A DNA stretch of 64,000 nt from Prevotella sp. oral taxon 376 (GTDB lineage Bacteria; Bacteroidota; Bacteroidia; Bacteroidales; Bacteroidaceae): contig NZ_PYXG01000002.1 of the NCBI RefSeq assembly GCF_003043945.1, positions 527,501 to 591,500 of the forward strand, in the 5' to 3' direction. Below the pieces are notes generated by a model. That model was not told the DNA's origin. It ran no database searches and was given only the letters and a program-made list of their open reading frames with translations. A program made the position numbers and the translations under genes. Positions 55,748 through 63,827 of the stretch are shown here, one piece after another (within the stretch, counting starts at the first letter, position 1; every line of letters starts with the position of its first letter).

Positions 55748-56278
55748 ATGACGAAATTAGAATTGATAATGATACTTCTCCCAATTGTATTCATGATTCA
55801 CGAATACGAGGAGATTATTATGTTCAAGTATTGGCTTGGCAATAATAGAAATGAATTAAAAAGGCGTTTCCCAAAATTCGAGCAGTTTCTTACACATAGA
55901 GGACATTTTGACTATTCTACAGCCACGTTTGCCGTTGGCACTGCTCACGAGTTTTTACTGATTGCTGCTATTTCTTTCTGTTCTCTATGGCTGGGGGCTT
56001 ATCATTGGTGGTTCGCTGCATTTGCTGGATACTCCATCCATCTCATAGTCCATCTTGTACAATGGGCTATATACCGAAAATACATACCTGTTATCATTAC
56101 CACAATCTTGACATTGCCATATTGTGTCTATGCCTTTGTTGAATTTGCAAAGGCATCTATTTTATCTCCTTTGCAAATGTTATTATGGGCAGTAATCGGT
56201 TTCATTCTTACTGTGCTTAGTTTGTTCTCTGCATTCCTCTTGATGAATAGGTTTCAAAAGTGGCTGAATAAACATTGA
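55748..56278 (+). CDS. HXXEE-domain membrane protein (cargo)
   Basis: 176 residues with four or five membrane helices. The name-giving motif HEYEE (IVFMIHEYEEIIMFKYW) is near the N-terminus and a second His occurs in FAVGTAHEFLLIAA. HXXEE proteins are of unknown function; the conserved His and Glu residues suggest metal binding in the membrane. It is the last cargo gene, before a bidirectional terminator. Confidence 0.75.
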   Translation: MTKLELIMILLPIVFMIHEYEEIIMFKYWLGNNRNELKRRFPKFEQFLTHRGHFDYSTATFAVGTAHEFLLIAAISFCSLWLGAYHWWFAAFAGYSIHLIVHLVQWAIYRKYIPVIITTILTLPYCVYAFVEFAKASILSPLQMLLWAVIGFILTVLSLFSAFLLMNRFQKWLNKH

Positions 56279-56299
56279 GTAAAGGTATCAACGATAATT

Positions 56300-56350
56300 A
56301 AACAGAAAAAGAGTTTGCTACATTAGCCTGTGGCAAACTCTTTTCTGTTT
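56300..56350. terminator. Bidirectional terminator between cargo and integrase genes
   Basis: A near-perfect 18-19 base stem from AAACAGAAAAAGAGTTTGC (56300-56318) and GCAAACTCTTTTCTGTTT (56333-56350). A- and T-runs on the two sides serve both convergent genes. Confidence 0.85.
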
Positions 56351-56363
56351 AAGCCTACATAGT

Positions 56364-57533
56364 CTATTGTTGTATCAACCTGTCCATATCTGAGGAAATC
56401 TTTTGGTCAGTAATTTGAGCATAGATTTGCGTGCTGGCAATGGACGAATGCCCCATCATTTTGGCAATGCTCTCCATCGGGATACCTGCCTCCAAAGTCA
56501 GCGTACCGAAGCTATGCCTTCCGACATGCCAAGTTAGCGGAGTTCGAATGCCACACGCTAAGCCAACGGCTTTGAGGTGCGTGGATAGTTTGCCTTTGCT
56601 CATTGTATCGGGGAATATCTTGTAGTCTCCCTTGCTTTTCTCCTTGGTGTAGCGTGAAAGTATCTGCTCCGCTATCGGGTGCAGGGGTATCAGGCTCTCT
56701 ACCTCTGTCTTTTGGCGTGTCTTACGAATATACCGTTTTCCCTCACTATTCGTTTCGATTTGCGAAGCTCGCAAACTCTGTAAGTCGGCAAATGCCAATC
56801 CCGAAAAGACAGAGAAAAGAAACATTCTTCGGCTTAGTTCCGCCCCTTCGTCTTGCAATGGGAATACCAAAAGTTTCTCTACATCGCCTTTGCTTAGGAA
56901 ACGAGGTTTATTCTCCACCGCTTCATACTTCACTTCCTCGAAAGGATTAAAGCGTATTGTCCCTTGACTGACGGCTCGATACATCAACCGACTTAACCAG
57001 CACAAATGCCTGTTCGTTGTTGCAGGGGCATAGCCCTCCTTCTTCAAATAGAAACGGTAATCATCAAAAAACTCTATGGAAATAGCCGTTAGAGGAATAT
57101 CCTCCTCGCCAAGACTTCTCACAAAGGAATTGAGCTGCTTATCAGAATTTCTATTGTTGCAACACGTTCCCTCACTCTTGCTTTCTCTCTGTTCTTTGAG
57201 TTCCTCTGCACTAAGGGCAAGAAGTGTCATTGGATTTCGTCCGATGCCTTGCAGATGGTTTTTCAAAAGCTCGGCACTCACTGCTCCATACTTGTAGAGC
57301 AAAGTATTGTAGCTTTGTTCGATTTCTTCCCGAAAGGTTTGCAGGCGTTGATTGATTTTCTTGTCCGTTGTCTCCCCTCGCTTCACGCTCCAACTATGAG
57401 GTTCTATGCTTTCGCCTGTGGTTATCACTGTGTTTGCTCCGTCAATGGTGATGCGACAAAGGATAGCCGTTGTGCCGTCTGCCTTGGTCTTGTTCTTATT
57501 GATATAGAATAAAATTTTGAAAGTACTACGCAT
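56364..57533 (-). CDS. Tyrosine recombinase/integrase of the nested element (second of two)
   Basis: 389 residues. N-terminal arm-binding and SAM-like domains, then the catalytic domain with HVGRHSFGTLTLEAGIPMES (HxxR), MMGHSSIASTQIYAQI (His and nucleophile Tyr). The first catalytic Arg is missing: the motif reads FSGLAFADL instead of TGLRYSDL. IntDOT of CTnDOT is known to lack this Arg as well. It follows the other integrase by 5 bases. Confidence 0.9.
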   Translation of the reverse strand: MRSTFKILFYINKNKTKADGTTAILCRITIDGANTVITTGESIEPHSWSVKRGETTDKKINQRLQTFREEIEQSYNTLLYKYGAVSAELLKNHLQGIGRNPMTLLALSAEELKEQRESKSEGTCCNNRNSDKQLNSFVRSLGEEDIPLTAISIEFFDDYRFYLKKEGYAPATTNRHLCWLSRLMYRAVSQGTIRFNPFEEVKYEAVENKPRFLSKGDVEKLLVFPLQDEGAELSRRMFLFSVFSGLAFADLQSLRASQIETNSEGKRYIRKTRQKTEVESLIPLHPIAEQILSRYTKEKSKGDYKIFPDTMSKGKLSTHLKAVGLACGIRTPLTWHVGRHSFGTLTLEAGIPMESIAKMMGHSSIASTQIYAQITDQKISSDMDRLIQQ

Positions 57534-57538
57534 AAGTC

Positions 57539-58768
57539 TTACAAGATTAAGGTTAGGTTTTCAGTGAAAGAAAGAAATCGCTCGAACTCATCAAAGAGTT
57601 TCTTTGGAGTAACGTGGGCGTACCGTTCGGTCGTTTGAATGTTTCTATGCCCCAACATTCGGCTCACCGTTTCGATGGGAACACCTCGCTCCAATGTTAT
57701 CAGCGTGGCAAAGGTGTGCCTTCCAACGTGTGCCGAGAGGGGAATAGATATACCTGCTCGAAGTTGCAGGGCTTTAAGCTGAACAAGGTAAACCGAATAA
57801 GGAATGGGAGCAAAGAGCGTGGTTCGTTCGTCAGATTGATACTGCGCTATCAAATGCACCGCTTCAGGCAAGAGCTTCACACGGCAAAGGTTCTCGGTCT
57901 TTTGTCTGCGGAACTTCAGCCATAGTCCCCCCTCATCGTCCGTAAAGAGGTGTTCTCGATTAAGCGCGACCATATCACAGTAGGCTACACCCGTAAAGCA
58001 AGAAAAGAGAAAGAGATTACGAGCGGTCTCCAACTCCACTTCATAAGGCTCAAAAGTCAAGGCTTGCAATTTATCTAATGAAGCTCTGTCCAAAGCACGA
58101 GGTTGTTTATTCTCACCTCGTTCTATCTCTACGTGGGCGAATAGTTGTCGCTCTGTCAAGCCCTCACGATATGCCAATCGGCAGACTTTCTTCACCGTCA
58201 AAGCCATCTTACGATAATAACCTTGCGAATGTCCCAGCTTTCCAACAGAGTAATGTTGCAAGCACTCCAAGAAATCTTCTTCAAGTTGACCAAAAAGAAT
58301 ATCTGTCGTGTGGTACTTCTCGCTGATAAAGGCTTGCAGGTGCTTACGAGTAGTGTAGTAACTCTTCAAAGTAGTTGCCTTTATTTCGATGCCTACCTTT
58401 TGTGCCATATCTTCAACCATTCGGTTGTATCGTTCCAAAATGGTGATTTGAGTTTGCATACTTCCTTGGAACAGCTCTTTGATATCAGTTGCCGTAAAGA
58501 CTTTTCCTCGCTCGCAAAGGACTCGATAAGCTGACTGTACCGAGAGAAGCAAGCGTTCCAACTTGCCATTCGTTGCCACTGCTTCACGACTCTTGCCATT
58601 CAATCTGCTCTCACGAGCGTTCCACAACTTGGGATCGCACGAGAGCTTACAACTAAATTGGGCTATAGTTCGCTCGTAGGTTATCCGCCCCATGATCGGA
58701 GCTTGCCCCGACTTGTCCAATCCGCTCTTTTTCAGGTAGAGCAAAACCTTGAATTTGTCTGTTTGCAT
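57539..58768 (-). CDS. Tyrosine recombinase/integrase of the nested element (first of two)
   Basis: 409 residues. HVGRHTFATLITLERGVPIE (HxxR) and MLGHRNIQTTERYAHV (His, nucleophile Tyr) are present, but the first Arg motif reads FTGVAYCDMV, so Arg I is replaced by Ala. A minus-strand TAACTTTG (58788-58795) is a likely -7 element. With the gene at 56364 it forms the integrase pair at the right end, next to the inferred junction at 59041. Confidence 0.9.
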   Translation of the reverse strand: MQTDKFKVLLYLKKSGLDKSGQAPIMGRITYERTIAQFSCKLSCDPKLWNARESRLNGKSREAVATNGKLERLLLSVQSAYRVLCERGKVFTATDIKELFQGSMQTQITILERYNRMVEDMAQKVGIEIKATTLKSYYTTRKHLQAFISEKYHTTDILFGQLEEDFLECLQHYSVGKLGHSQGYYRKMALTVKKVCRLAYREGLTERQLFAHVEIERGENKQPRALDRASLDKLQALTFEPYEVELETARNLFLFSCFTGVAYCDMVALNREHLFTDDEGGLWLKFRRQKTENLCRVKLLPEAVHLIAQYQSDERTTLFAPIPYSVYLVQLKALQLRAGISIPLSAHVGRHTFATLITLERGVPIETVSRMLGHRNIQTTERYAHVTPKKLFDEFERFLSFTENLTLIL

Positions 58769-58913
58769 ACGCTTCTGTTTTTATGGGCAAAGTTACCCGT
58801 TATCGAAGCGTTTTCAGCTACGCAAAACATTGTGATACAAAGCATAAGCACCGAAATAAAGGAACGGTGAGTTGCCGAATACTCTTCTGTCAGTTACCTT
58901 CTCTTACCTCTTC

Positions 58914-58950
58914 GTTACCATTAGAGAAATGGACTAACGATTTGGTAACG
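58914..58950. repeat. Right-end repeat of the nested element
   Basis: GTTACCATTAGAGAAATGG then TAACGATTTGG, matching 48242-48279 at the left end. TTACC recurs in this gap (58895, 58903, 58915, 59041 areas). The 58769-59046 gap shows no gene. Confidence 0.55.
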
Positions 58951-59046
58951 GAACTTCTGCATAAATCCACATCTTCTGCACTTTATCCCTTAATGTAAAC
59001 CACCGAGATATGGCGCAAATCACCCTCATTTCCATTTACTTACCTC

Positions 59047-59469
59047 TCATCCTCTCTCTAATGCCCTTTCCGCTGATAGTTCCATATCGTTTTCATCACC
59101 AAACGCAGGCATTTTTTTTATTGTCGCTGCCGAAATTTTTCTTGCAGAATAAGTAAGAGTATTTGGAATATCCTTTATACCCAATGCCTTTAGGATAATG
59201 TAGATTGTTGTCAATCGCTGTTGTCCGTCAATAACTTCATAAATATTATCATCTCGCTTGTATGTGACAAGAGTACCTATATAATAAACAGGCTTTTCCA
59301 ACGAATCATATACATCCTTTATCAAGGCGTATATTTCTTCACGTCCCCAGGCATAATTACGCTGATAGATAGGTATCTTGTATAATATAGAAGCCCCTCT
59401 TTTTGAGAAATAGATGTCATGAATAGAGCACTCTTCAAGAATATTATTCAAATCTTTCATTGTCTTCAA
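59047..59469 (-). pseudogene. N-terminal part of the split DUF262-DUF1524 gene
   Basis: 140 residues. The DUF262 nucleotide-binding core is complete to the DGQQR motif (PIYQRNYAWGREEIYALIKD, EVIDGQQRLTTIYIILKALG), then the frame runs into TGA at 59047-59049, next to the nested element's right end. Full-length homologues continue with sequence like that at 46535-48196. Its start overlaps the stop of the upstream DUF262 gene by 4 bases, so the original pair was a coupled two-gene unit. Confidence 0.8.
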
Positions 59470-60974
59470 TTTTTATAGAAACCATTTGTTTGGAAGAAAT
59501 ACAGATAGTTTTCATACACACCATCTTTCTCGTCCTTTAGATTCTTCAATGTTTCACCATCGCCATTATACTCGTAGCATTCCTGCGCCCAACCATCTTT
59601 AATGTCATCATTTGAAAGCGGGTTAAGCTTGTCTGCCAAAGCACTCAGTAATGAAGTCGGTGTATCTTGCTTAGCAATCAGTTTATACATATTAAATGTA
59701 TTGATCTTTTCACTCCACCCCATAATGTAGTTTTGTGCAGAAAGCCAACCAAGATTAGTATATTGTGCTCTCAAGGAATAAGCCCAAATGAATGCGTATA
59801 TGACAAATTGTTCAAACAAGTCTATATCTTCTTTTGTCGGATATATCTCTGGGCAGAATCTGTCAACGTAAAGCAGAATAGAGGTGTCAAACATCAGACG
59901 TGTTATACCATTACCTATTCCTTTTTTGAAGTGCCGGTCTAATGTTTTAACTATTATATTGTCATTGATATAGAATCCCTCATACTTATTGTTATTCTGA
60001 ATATCTTTTAGTATATTATAATAGTGCTTTGTATATTCAAAAAACGGCTTACCGGCAATTATCGGTGTGTCTAATTGGAACGCATTTACATTCCGAGTAC
60101 CTGAGACAAAAGGCATTGCAGAAGAATTGACCATATCTGCATAGCAATAGGCACTCTTGTAGAATTGGGCATAAGGCGTTCTTGCTGAACGAGTAACACC
60201 TTTGAACATATGGATGTTATGCTCATTCAAGATATTAGCTTTGTTGCCTGCTACCCATTCTTTGATACGATATAGGTAATTACCAAAGAAATCAGCTAAA
60301 TCTCTTTGTGAAACCTGTTCCCAATCCTTTACTATTCTTTCTGTTTCATCCTCGCTGATGTTATTCATCTCGCGTAGATGGTATGCTTTCAACAAATCAT
60401 GAGGATAAAGAGCTTTACCCCGTGCATTTTGAGAGTCAAAAAACTGAAAAGCTTCAGATACATCGGTAGTTATCACAACAATCAACTCACACCTGTTCTC
60501 AATATAATCCTTAAGATGCTCCATCTCCCGTTGATGTTCAACTGCCGAATCATTGTCTTCCGACTTTAATCCAACCCTACGGAAAAGTGCATTATAGTTG
60601 TTGGCGATATTATGGTCATTGTATATATTGTCATATATCTTTTGTTTCAAAAACTCGATACTATTTTCTCCTAATGCCGTCAGAAGAAGAGAGAAAGTAA
60701 TGATGCGTTGCTGTCCATCAACAATATCATATTGTCCCTTTTCCTTTGTTTTGTGAAGGATAAGCGTACCAACCCTGTATCTTTCCTTATTACTATTCTT
60801 GGCATCGATAATATCATCAAGCAATTGTATGGCATTCCGAGCTGTCCATTTGTATGGACGCTGATAAAGAGGCACACATAGTTCTACATTCTTGATGGGT
60901 TCCTCGCAATTCGTTATGGCTTTGCGAAGTAGCAAATCGCCTATAGTAGTTATTGATAATGTTAAACTATTCAT
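59466..60974 (-). CDS. DUF262-family protein (GmrS-like), first of a tandem pair
   Basis: 502 residues. The N-terminal DUF262 domain has VPLYQRPYKWTARNAIQLLD, the Arg-Val-Gly-Thr strand YRVGTLILHK and YDIVDGQQRIITFSLLLTAL, followed by FFDSQNARGKALYPHDLLKA. A clear HNH/DUF1524 motif (HxxP) is not seen in the C-terminal half. DUF262 proteins form the NTP-dependent part of GmrSD type IV restriction systems and BREX-linked BrxU. Here it is coupled by a 4-base overlap to a second DUF262 gene that had the nuclease domain, so the pair probably worked as one system. Confidence 0.85.
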   Translation of the reverse strand: MNSLTLSITTIGDLLLRKAITNCEEPIKNVELCVPLYQRPYKWTARNAIQLLDDIIDAKNSNKERYRVGTLILHKTKEKGQYDIVDGQQRIITFSLLLTALGENSIEFLKQKIYDNIYNDHNIANNYNALFRRVGLKSEDNDSAVEHQREMEHLKDYIENRCELIVVITTDVSEAFQFFDSQNARGKALYPHDLLKAYHLREMNNISEDETERIVKDWEQVSQRDLADFFGNYLYRIKEWVAGNKANILNEHNIHMFKGVTRSARTPYAQFYKSAYCYADMVNSSAMPFVSGTRNVNAFQLDTPIIAGKPFFEYTKHYYNILKDIQNNNKYEGFYINDNIIVKTLDRHFKKGIGNGITRLMFDTSILLYVDRFCPEIYPTKEDIDLFEQFVIYAFIWAYSLRAQYTNLGWLSAQNYIMGWSEKINTFNMYKLIAKQDTPTSLLSALADKLNPLSNDDIKDGWAQECYEYNGDGETLKNLKDEKDGVYENYLYFFQTNGFYKN

Positions 60975-61052
60975 CTGAGTATTTGTTATATGTGTTTACA
61001 CATCGTAATCCGAGTCATAGAAAGAGACTTTTATAACAATTGAAATATCATT

Positions 61053-62333
61053 TTATATGTTTTTATCTACAATCTTACTCAATTCCTCTTCAACTTCCTC
61101 TACCGTAGGCAGAGCCGATTTCAGATTCTCGGGAATAGCTTTTGAGAGTTGGTAATCACTCACACCTATTGGCTGGTCGTAACCCGAGAGTGCATATTGT
61201 GCCACAACTTTATCGCCACCATTGCAGAGGAGCAAGCCGATGGTTTTGTTGTCGTGCTCTCCACGAAGGGTATCGTCCACTACATTGATGTAGAAGTTGA
61301 GTTGTCCCATATATTCGGGCTTGAATGGTGTCGCTTTAAGTTCGATAACCACGTATGCGTGCAACTGGATGTTGTAGAGAATAAGGTCGGCATAGAAATC
61401 AGAATCGCCCACTTCAAAATGCTTCTGCTGCGCTACAAACGCAAAGCCACTGCCCATCTCCAAAAGATATTTAGTGATATGAGAAACCAATTGCCGTTCA
61501 ACGTCTCGTTCTGCCATTTTATCTGTTTGTCCCATCATATCAAAGATGTAAGGGTCTTTCATCAGATAGTTAGCAAGGTCGCTTTGCGGTTTGGGTAATC
61601 GTGCCGAGAAGTTACTCACTTTCTTTGCGGTAATCTGCCGAGCAAAAAGGTTGGTTTCAATCTGCATTTGCAGAACATTACTGCTCCAACCATTGGCAAC
61701 TGCCTGTGTAATATACCAAAAGCGTTCACCTAAAGGCAACTTGCTGTTAAGCAGAATTACATGGCTTGCCCAGTTGGTGCGAACAATGGCAGATTGCTTG
61801 AAGATATCCTCTATCTTACTAATGTCGCTGTGATAGATAGCCGACAGCATTTCAGAAATCTCTCCTAATTGCGCAACAGGCTGTTGCGTAATTATATTTC
61901 CTTGAATATCTGTGGCTTGTATTTGCGCAAGAGGCTCTTGCGTAAATTGATTTAGTTTGCTCGTTAGTTGTAATACATTATCAACCGAAGGGCTATTAAG
62001 CAACTCTTCAACCTTACCCATTTCCGTTAGAACCTCCATAGGATAAGCCTTTGCAAACTGGCACATATAGATAAGATTACGAGTGGAATACCCTTTCTTG
62101 TCAGGATATTGTGAGCGTATAGCCTTGGATAGATTGTCAATGACTTTGCTTCCCCAACCTTCTTTCTTTTGGAGGTAGAGAATAAAATGCCCCACTTTCC
62201 AATAATGGAAGAGCATATCAGCATTAGCCGAAGCAATCACGCGCACTTGAGTCTGCTCTAAATCAGAGCCAATAGCACGCACAACGAGAGATAAATCTTG
62301 CTTATCGGCTTTCTGTATTTTATCTTTGCTCAT
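61053..62333 (-). CDS. DUF1016 / YhcG-family PD-(D/E)XK nuclease-like protein
   Basis: 426 residues. The N-terminal DUF1016 domain (MLFHYWKVGHFILYLQKKEG, YSTRNLIYMCQFAKAYP) is followed by the C-terminal nuclease fold with FEVGDSDFYADLILYNIQLH and AYVVIELKATPFKPEYMGQL (D...ExK). Such proteins are widespread in defence islands and near type I restriction loci; the exact activity is not settled. It lies 12 bases after the integrase and about 80 before the DUF262 gene, co-directional. A relic of a second copy is at 46367-46470. Confidence 0.9.
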   Translation of the reverse strand: MSKDKIQKADKQDLSLVVRAIGSDLEQTQVRVIASANADMLFHYWKVGHFILYLQKKEGWGSKVIDNLSKAIRSQYPDKKGYSTRNLIYMCQFAKAYPMEVLTEMGKVEELLNSPSVDNVLQLTSKLNQFTQEPLAQIQATDIQGNIITQQPVAQLGEISEMLSAIYHSDISKIEDIFKQSAIVRTNWASHVILLNSKLPLGERFWYITQAVANGWSSNVLQMQIETNLFARQITAKKVSNFSARLPKPQSDLANYLMKDPYIFDMMGQTDKMAERDVERQLVSHITKYLLEMGSGFAFVAQQKHFEVGDSDFYADLILYNIQLHAYVVIELKATPFKPEYMGQLNFYINVVDDTLRGEHDNKTIGLLLCNGGDKVVAQYALSGYDQPIGVSDYQLSKAIPENLKSALPTVEEVEEELSKIVDKNI

Positions 62334-62345
62334 ATTGTCTTGGAG

Positions 62346-63638
62346 TTATAATTGATTGAATTTACTCATGGCATTTGCCTTGATGTCGTCCGCAATATCA
62401 ATGTAGGGCTTCATCGCCTTGTAATCACTGTGTCCTGTCCACTTCATCACAACTTGGGGAGGAATACCCAATGCAAGCGCATTGCAGATAAAGGTGCGGC
62501 GACCTGCATGTGTGCCAAGCAGGGCATATTTAGGTGTAACTTCGTCAATACGCTCATTACCTTTGTAATACGTTTGGCGAATAGGCTCGTCAATTCCAGC
62601 CATTTCTGCCAATTCTTTGAGGTAGTCATTCATTTTCTGATTGGTAATAACAGGCAGCACCTTGTCATCTTCAAATGCCACATCTTTGTATTTATCAAGG
62701 ATTGCTTTACTGTGATTGTTCAGTTCTATAATCAAACTATCGGAAGTCTTGACCGTTGTAACTTCAATATGGTCGCCTTTAATATCGCTTCTGCGGAGAT
62801 TGAACACATCCGAATAGCGCAAGCCTGTGAAGCATTGGAAGAGGAATACATCACGCACACGTTCGAGAGCCTGCTTGTTGAAAGGGATTTTGAACTCTCG
62901 GAGACGGTTGAGTTCGTCCCAAGTGAGAAAGATGATTTTCTTTTGGGTACTCTTGAGTTTAGGCTTATAACTATCGTAGGCGTTGTTTTGATGCACACCT
63001 TTCTTGAAAGCCCAGCGCAAAAACCATTTCAAGAAACTCAGTTGCTTGCCAATGGTTGTATTGCGCATCTCCTTTACATCACGCAGATAACTAATGTAAT
63101 CATTCAAACCTCGCTCGTCGAAGAACTCAAAGGTAAGTCCTTCATGAAAGTTGGTCAAATGATTTTTCACGGCTGCAAATTTCTCAAACGTGGAGTCCGT
63201 CCAATTGTTCTGACGTCCACAATCCTCGACAAAATCATCAAACACCTGAAAGAAATCACAAGGCAACGCTTCTTTCTTTGGCTTAGGTTCTTCGCTCACA
63301 GGTTTGTGCAAAGCATTGAAGGTCTCCTTAATCTGTTCAGGTGTCGGCATGACGTCCTCCACTTCAAATCTCTTAAAGATTGACTGTATTTCCATGTAAT
63401 ACTCCAAGAGCGAAGCATTGATTTCAGAAGCCGATTGTTTCAGTTTGTTGCTACAACCATTCTTCACACGCTGCTTATCTGCATCCCACTTGGCTGAATC
63501 AATGCGATAGCCAGTGGTGAACTCAATCCGCTTGGATGCAAAATTAACGCGCATACGAATAGGCACGTTCTCTGTGATAAGAACTCCGTCCTTCTTCCTG
63601 CTCTCCAACGTGAAGATGATGTTCCGTTTGATATTCAT
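62346..63638 (-). CDS. Tyrosine recombinase/integrase of the outer island
   Basis: 430 residues. N-terminal arm-binding (RMRVNFASKRIEFTTGYRID), SAM-like middle, catalytic domain with the full residue set: Arg I in FTGLRYSDVFNLR, HAGRRTFICNALALGIPPQ (HxxR), WTGHSDYKAMKPYIDI (His, Tyr). It differs from the two integrases of the nested element, which lack Arg I. Position 160 bases from attR and an exact-consensus promoter fit the role of the island's own integrase. Confidence 0.93.
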   Translation of the reverse strand: MNIKRNIIFTLESRKKDGVLITENVPIRMRVNFASKRIEFTTGYRIDSAKWDADKQRVKNGCSNKLKQSASEINASLLEYYMEIQSIFKRFEVEDVMPTPEQIKETFNALHKPVSEEPKPKKEALPCDFFQVFDDFVEDCGRQNNWTDSTFEKFAAVKNHLTNFHEGLTFEFFDERGLNDYISYLRDVKEMRNTTIGKQLSFLKWFLRWAFKKGVHQNNAYDSYKPKLKSTQKKIIFLTWDELNRLREFKIPFNKQALERVRDVFLFQCFTGLRYSDVFNLRRSDIKGDHIEVTTVKTSDSLIIELNNHSKAILDKYKDVAFEDDKVLPVITNQKMNDYLKELAEMAGIDEPIRQTYYKGNERIDEVTPKYALLGTHAGRRTFICNALALGIPPQVVMKWTGHSDYKAMKPYIDIADDIKANAMSKFNQL

Positions 63639-63665
63639 ACCTTCGGGTGTATTGATTTATGCACC

Positions 63666-63697
63666 CAAAGTTACACCCTAAAAATGATATAACCAAA
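63666..63697 (-). promoter_or_regulatory. Promoter of the island integrase and restriction-like genes
   Basis: Minus-strand TTTG (63694-63697), a 20-base spacer and TAACTTTG (63666-63673), about 25 bases before ATG 63638. No other promoter is obvious before DUF1016 and DUF262, so it may serve the whole run. A TTACACCC octamer (63671-63678) overlaps it. Confidence 0.8.
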
Positions 63698-63797
63698 GAT
63701 TTTCCGTGAAATCTCATTTTATTAACACTTTACGTAAACGACTATATAACAATAGATTGATGCGATTTGATAGCTTGTAATAGTTCAAGAGAAAGAG

Positions 63798-63810
63798 CCT
63801 CTCTCTCCGC
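63798..63810. other. Right attachment site core (attR)
   Basis: CCTCTCTCTCCGC, identical to 39246-39258. It abuts and overlaps the 5' arm of the hairpin at 63809-63825. Confidence 0.75.
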
Positions 63811-63825
63811 CTGCGGCAGGCTTTT
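63809..63825 (+). terminator. Terminator-like hairpin at attR (probably the original porE terminator)
   Basis: GCCTG (63809-63813) / CAGGC (63817-63821) with a 3-base loop, followed by TTTT. In the uninterrupted chromosome it would lie directly behind porE, pointing the right way; the island insertion has moved it 24.6 kb away. Confidence 0.55.
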
Positions 63826-63827
63826 AT

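Larger units (their letters stand above)
48194..59044. mobile_element. Nested integrative mobilizable element (about 10.85 kb)
   Basis: Inserted in the DUF262-DUF1524 gene. Content from left to right: MobV relaxase, toprim primase, VapE-like helicase, two excisionase-like HTH genes, cargo (GNAT, AlkD-like, HEAT, HXXEE), and two tyrosine integrases at the right end. The ends are placed where the split gene stops: the only shared word there is TACC (48194-48197 and 59041-59044). Related sequences lie inside both ends (48242-48279 and 58914-58950). Exact ends are uncertain by some tens of bases. Confidence 0.75.
39246..63810. mobile_element. Integrated mobilizable island (about 24.6 kb) with a nested second element
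   Basis: Bounded by a perfect 13-bp direct repeat, CCTCTCTCTCCGC (39246-39258 and 63798-63810). Inside are a tyrosine integrase next to the right end (62346-63638), a DUF3853/RepA/primase/MobC/relaxase module (41768-46244), a PD-(D/E)XK protein, DUF1016 and two DUF262 genes. By eye the base composition is clearly AT-richer than the flanks. The island lies between porE and a convergent chromosomal gene. No type IV secretion genes are present, so it would be mobilized by a helper. Without the nested element it would be about 13.7 kb. Confidence 0.85.

Noticed and set aside
48196..59052. A 2-bp CC crossover (48196-48197 / 59051-59052) as the exact junction of the nested element
   Set aside because: On recounting the bases this join puts the two DUF262 parts out of phase; the TACC alternative keeps the phase, though it leaves a TGA.
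59047..63638. A phase-variable type I restriction (hsdS shufflon) locus
   Set aside because: DUF1016 and integrase genes often sit there, but no hsdS, hsdM or hsdR sequence and no inverted hsdS repeats are present.
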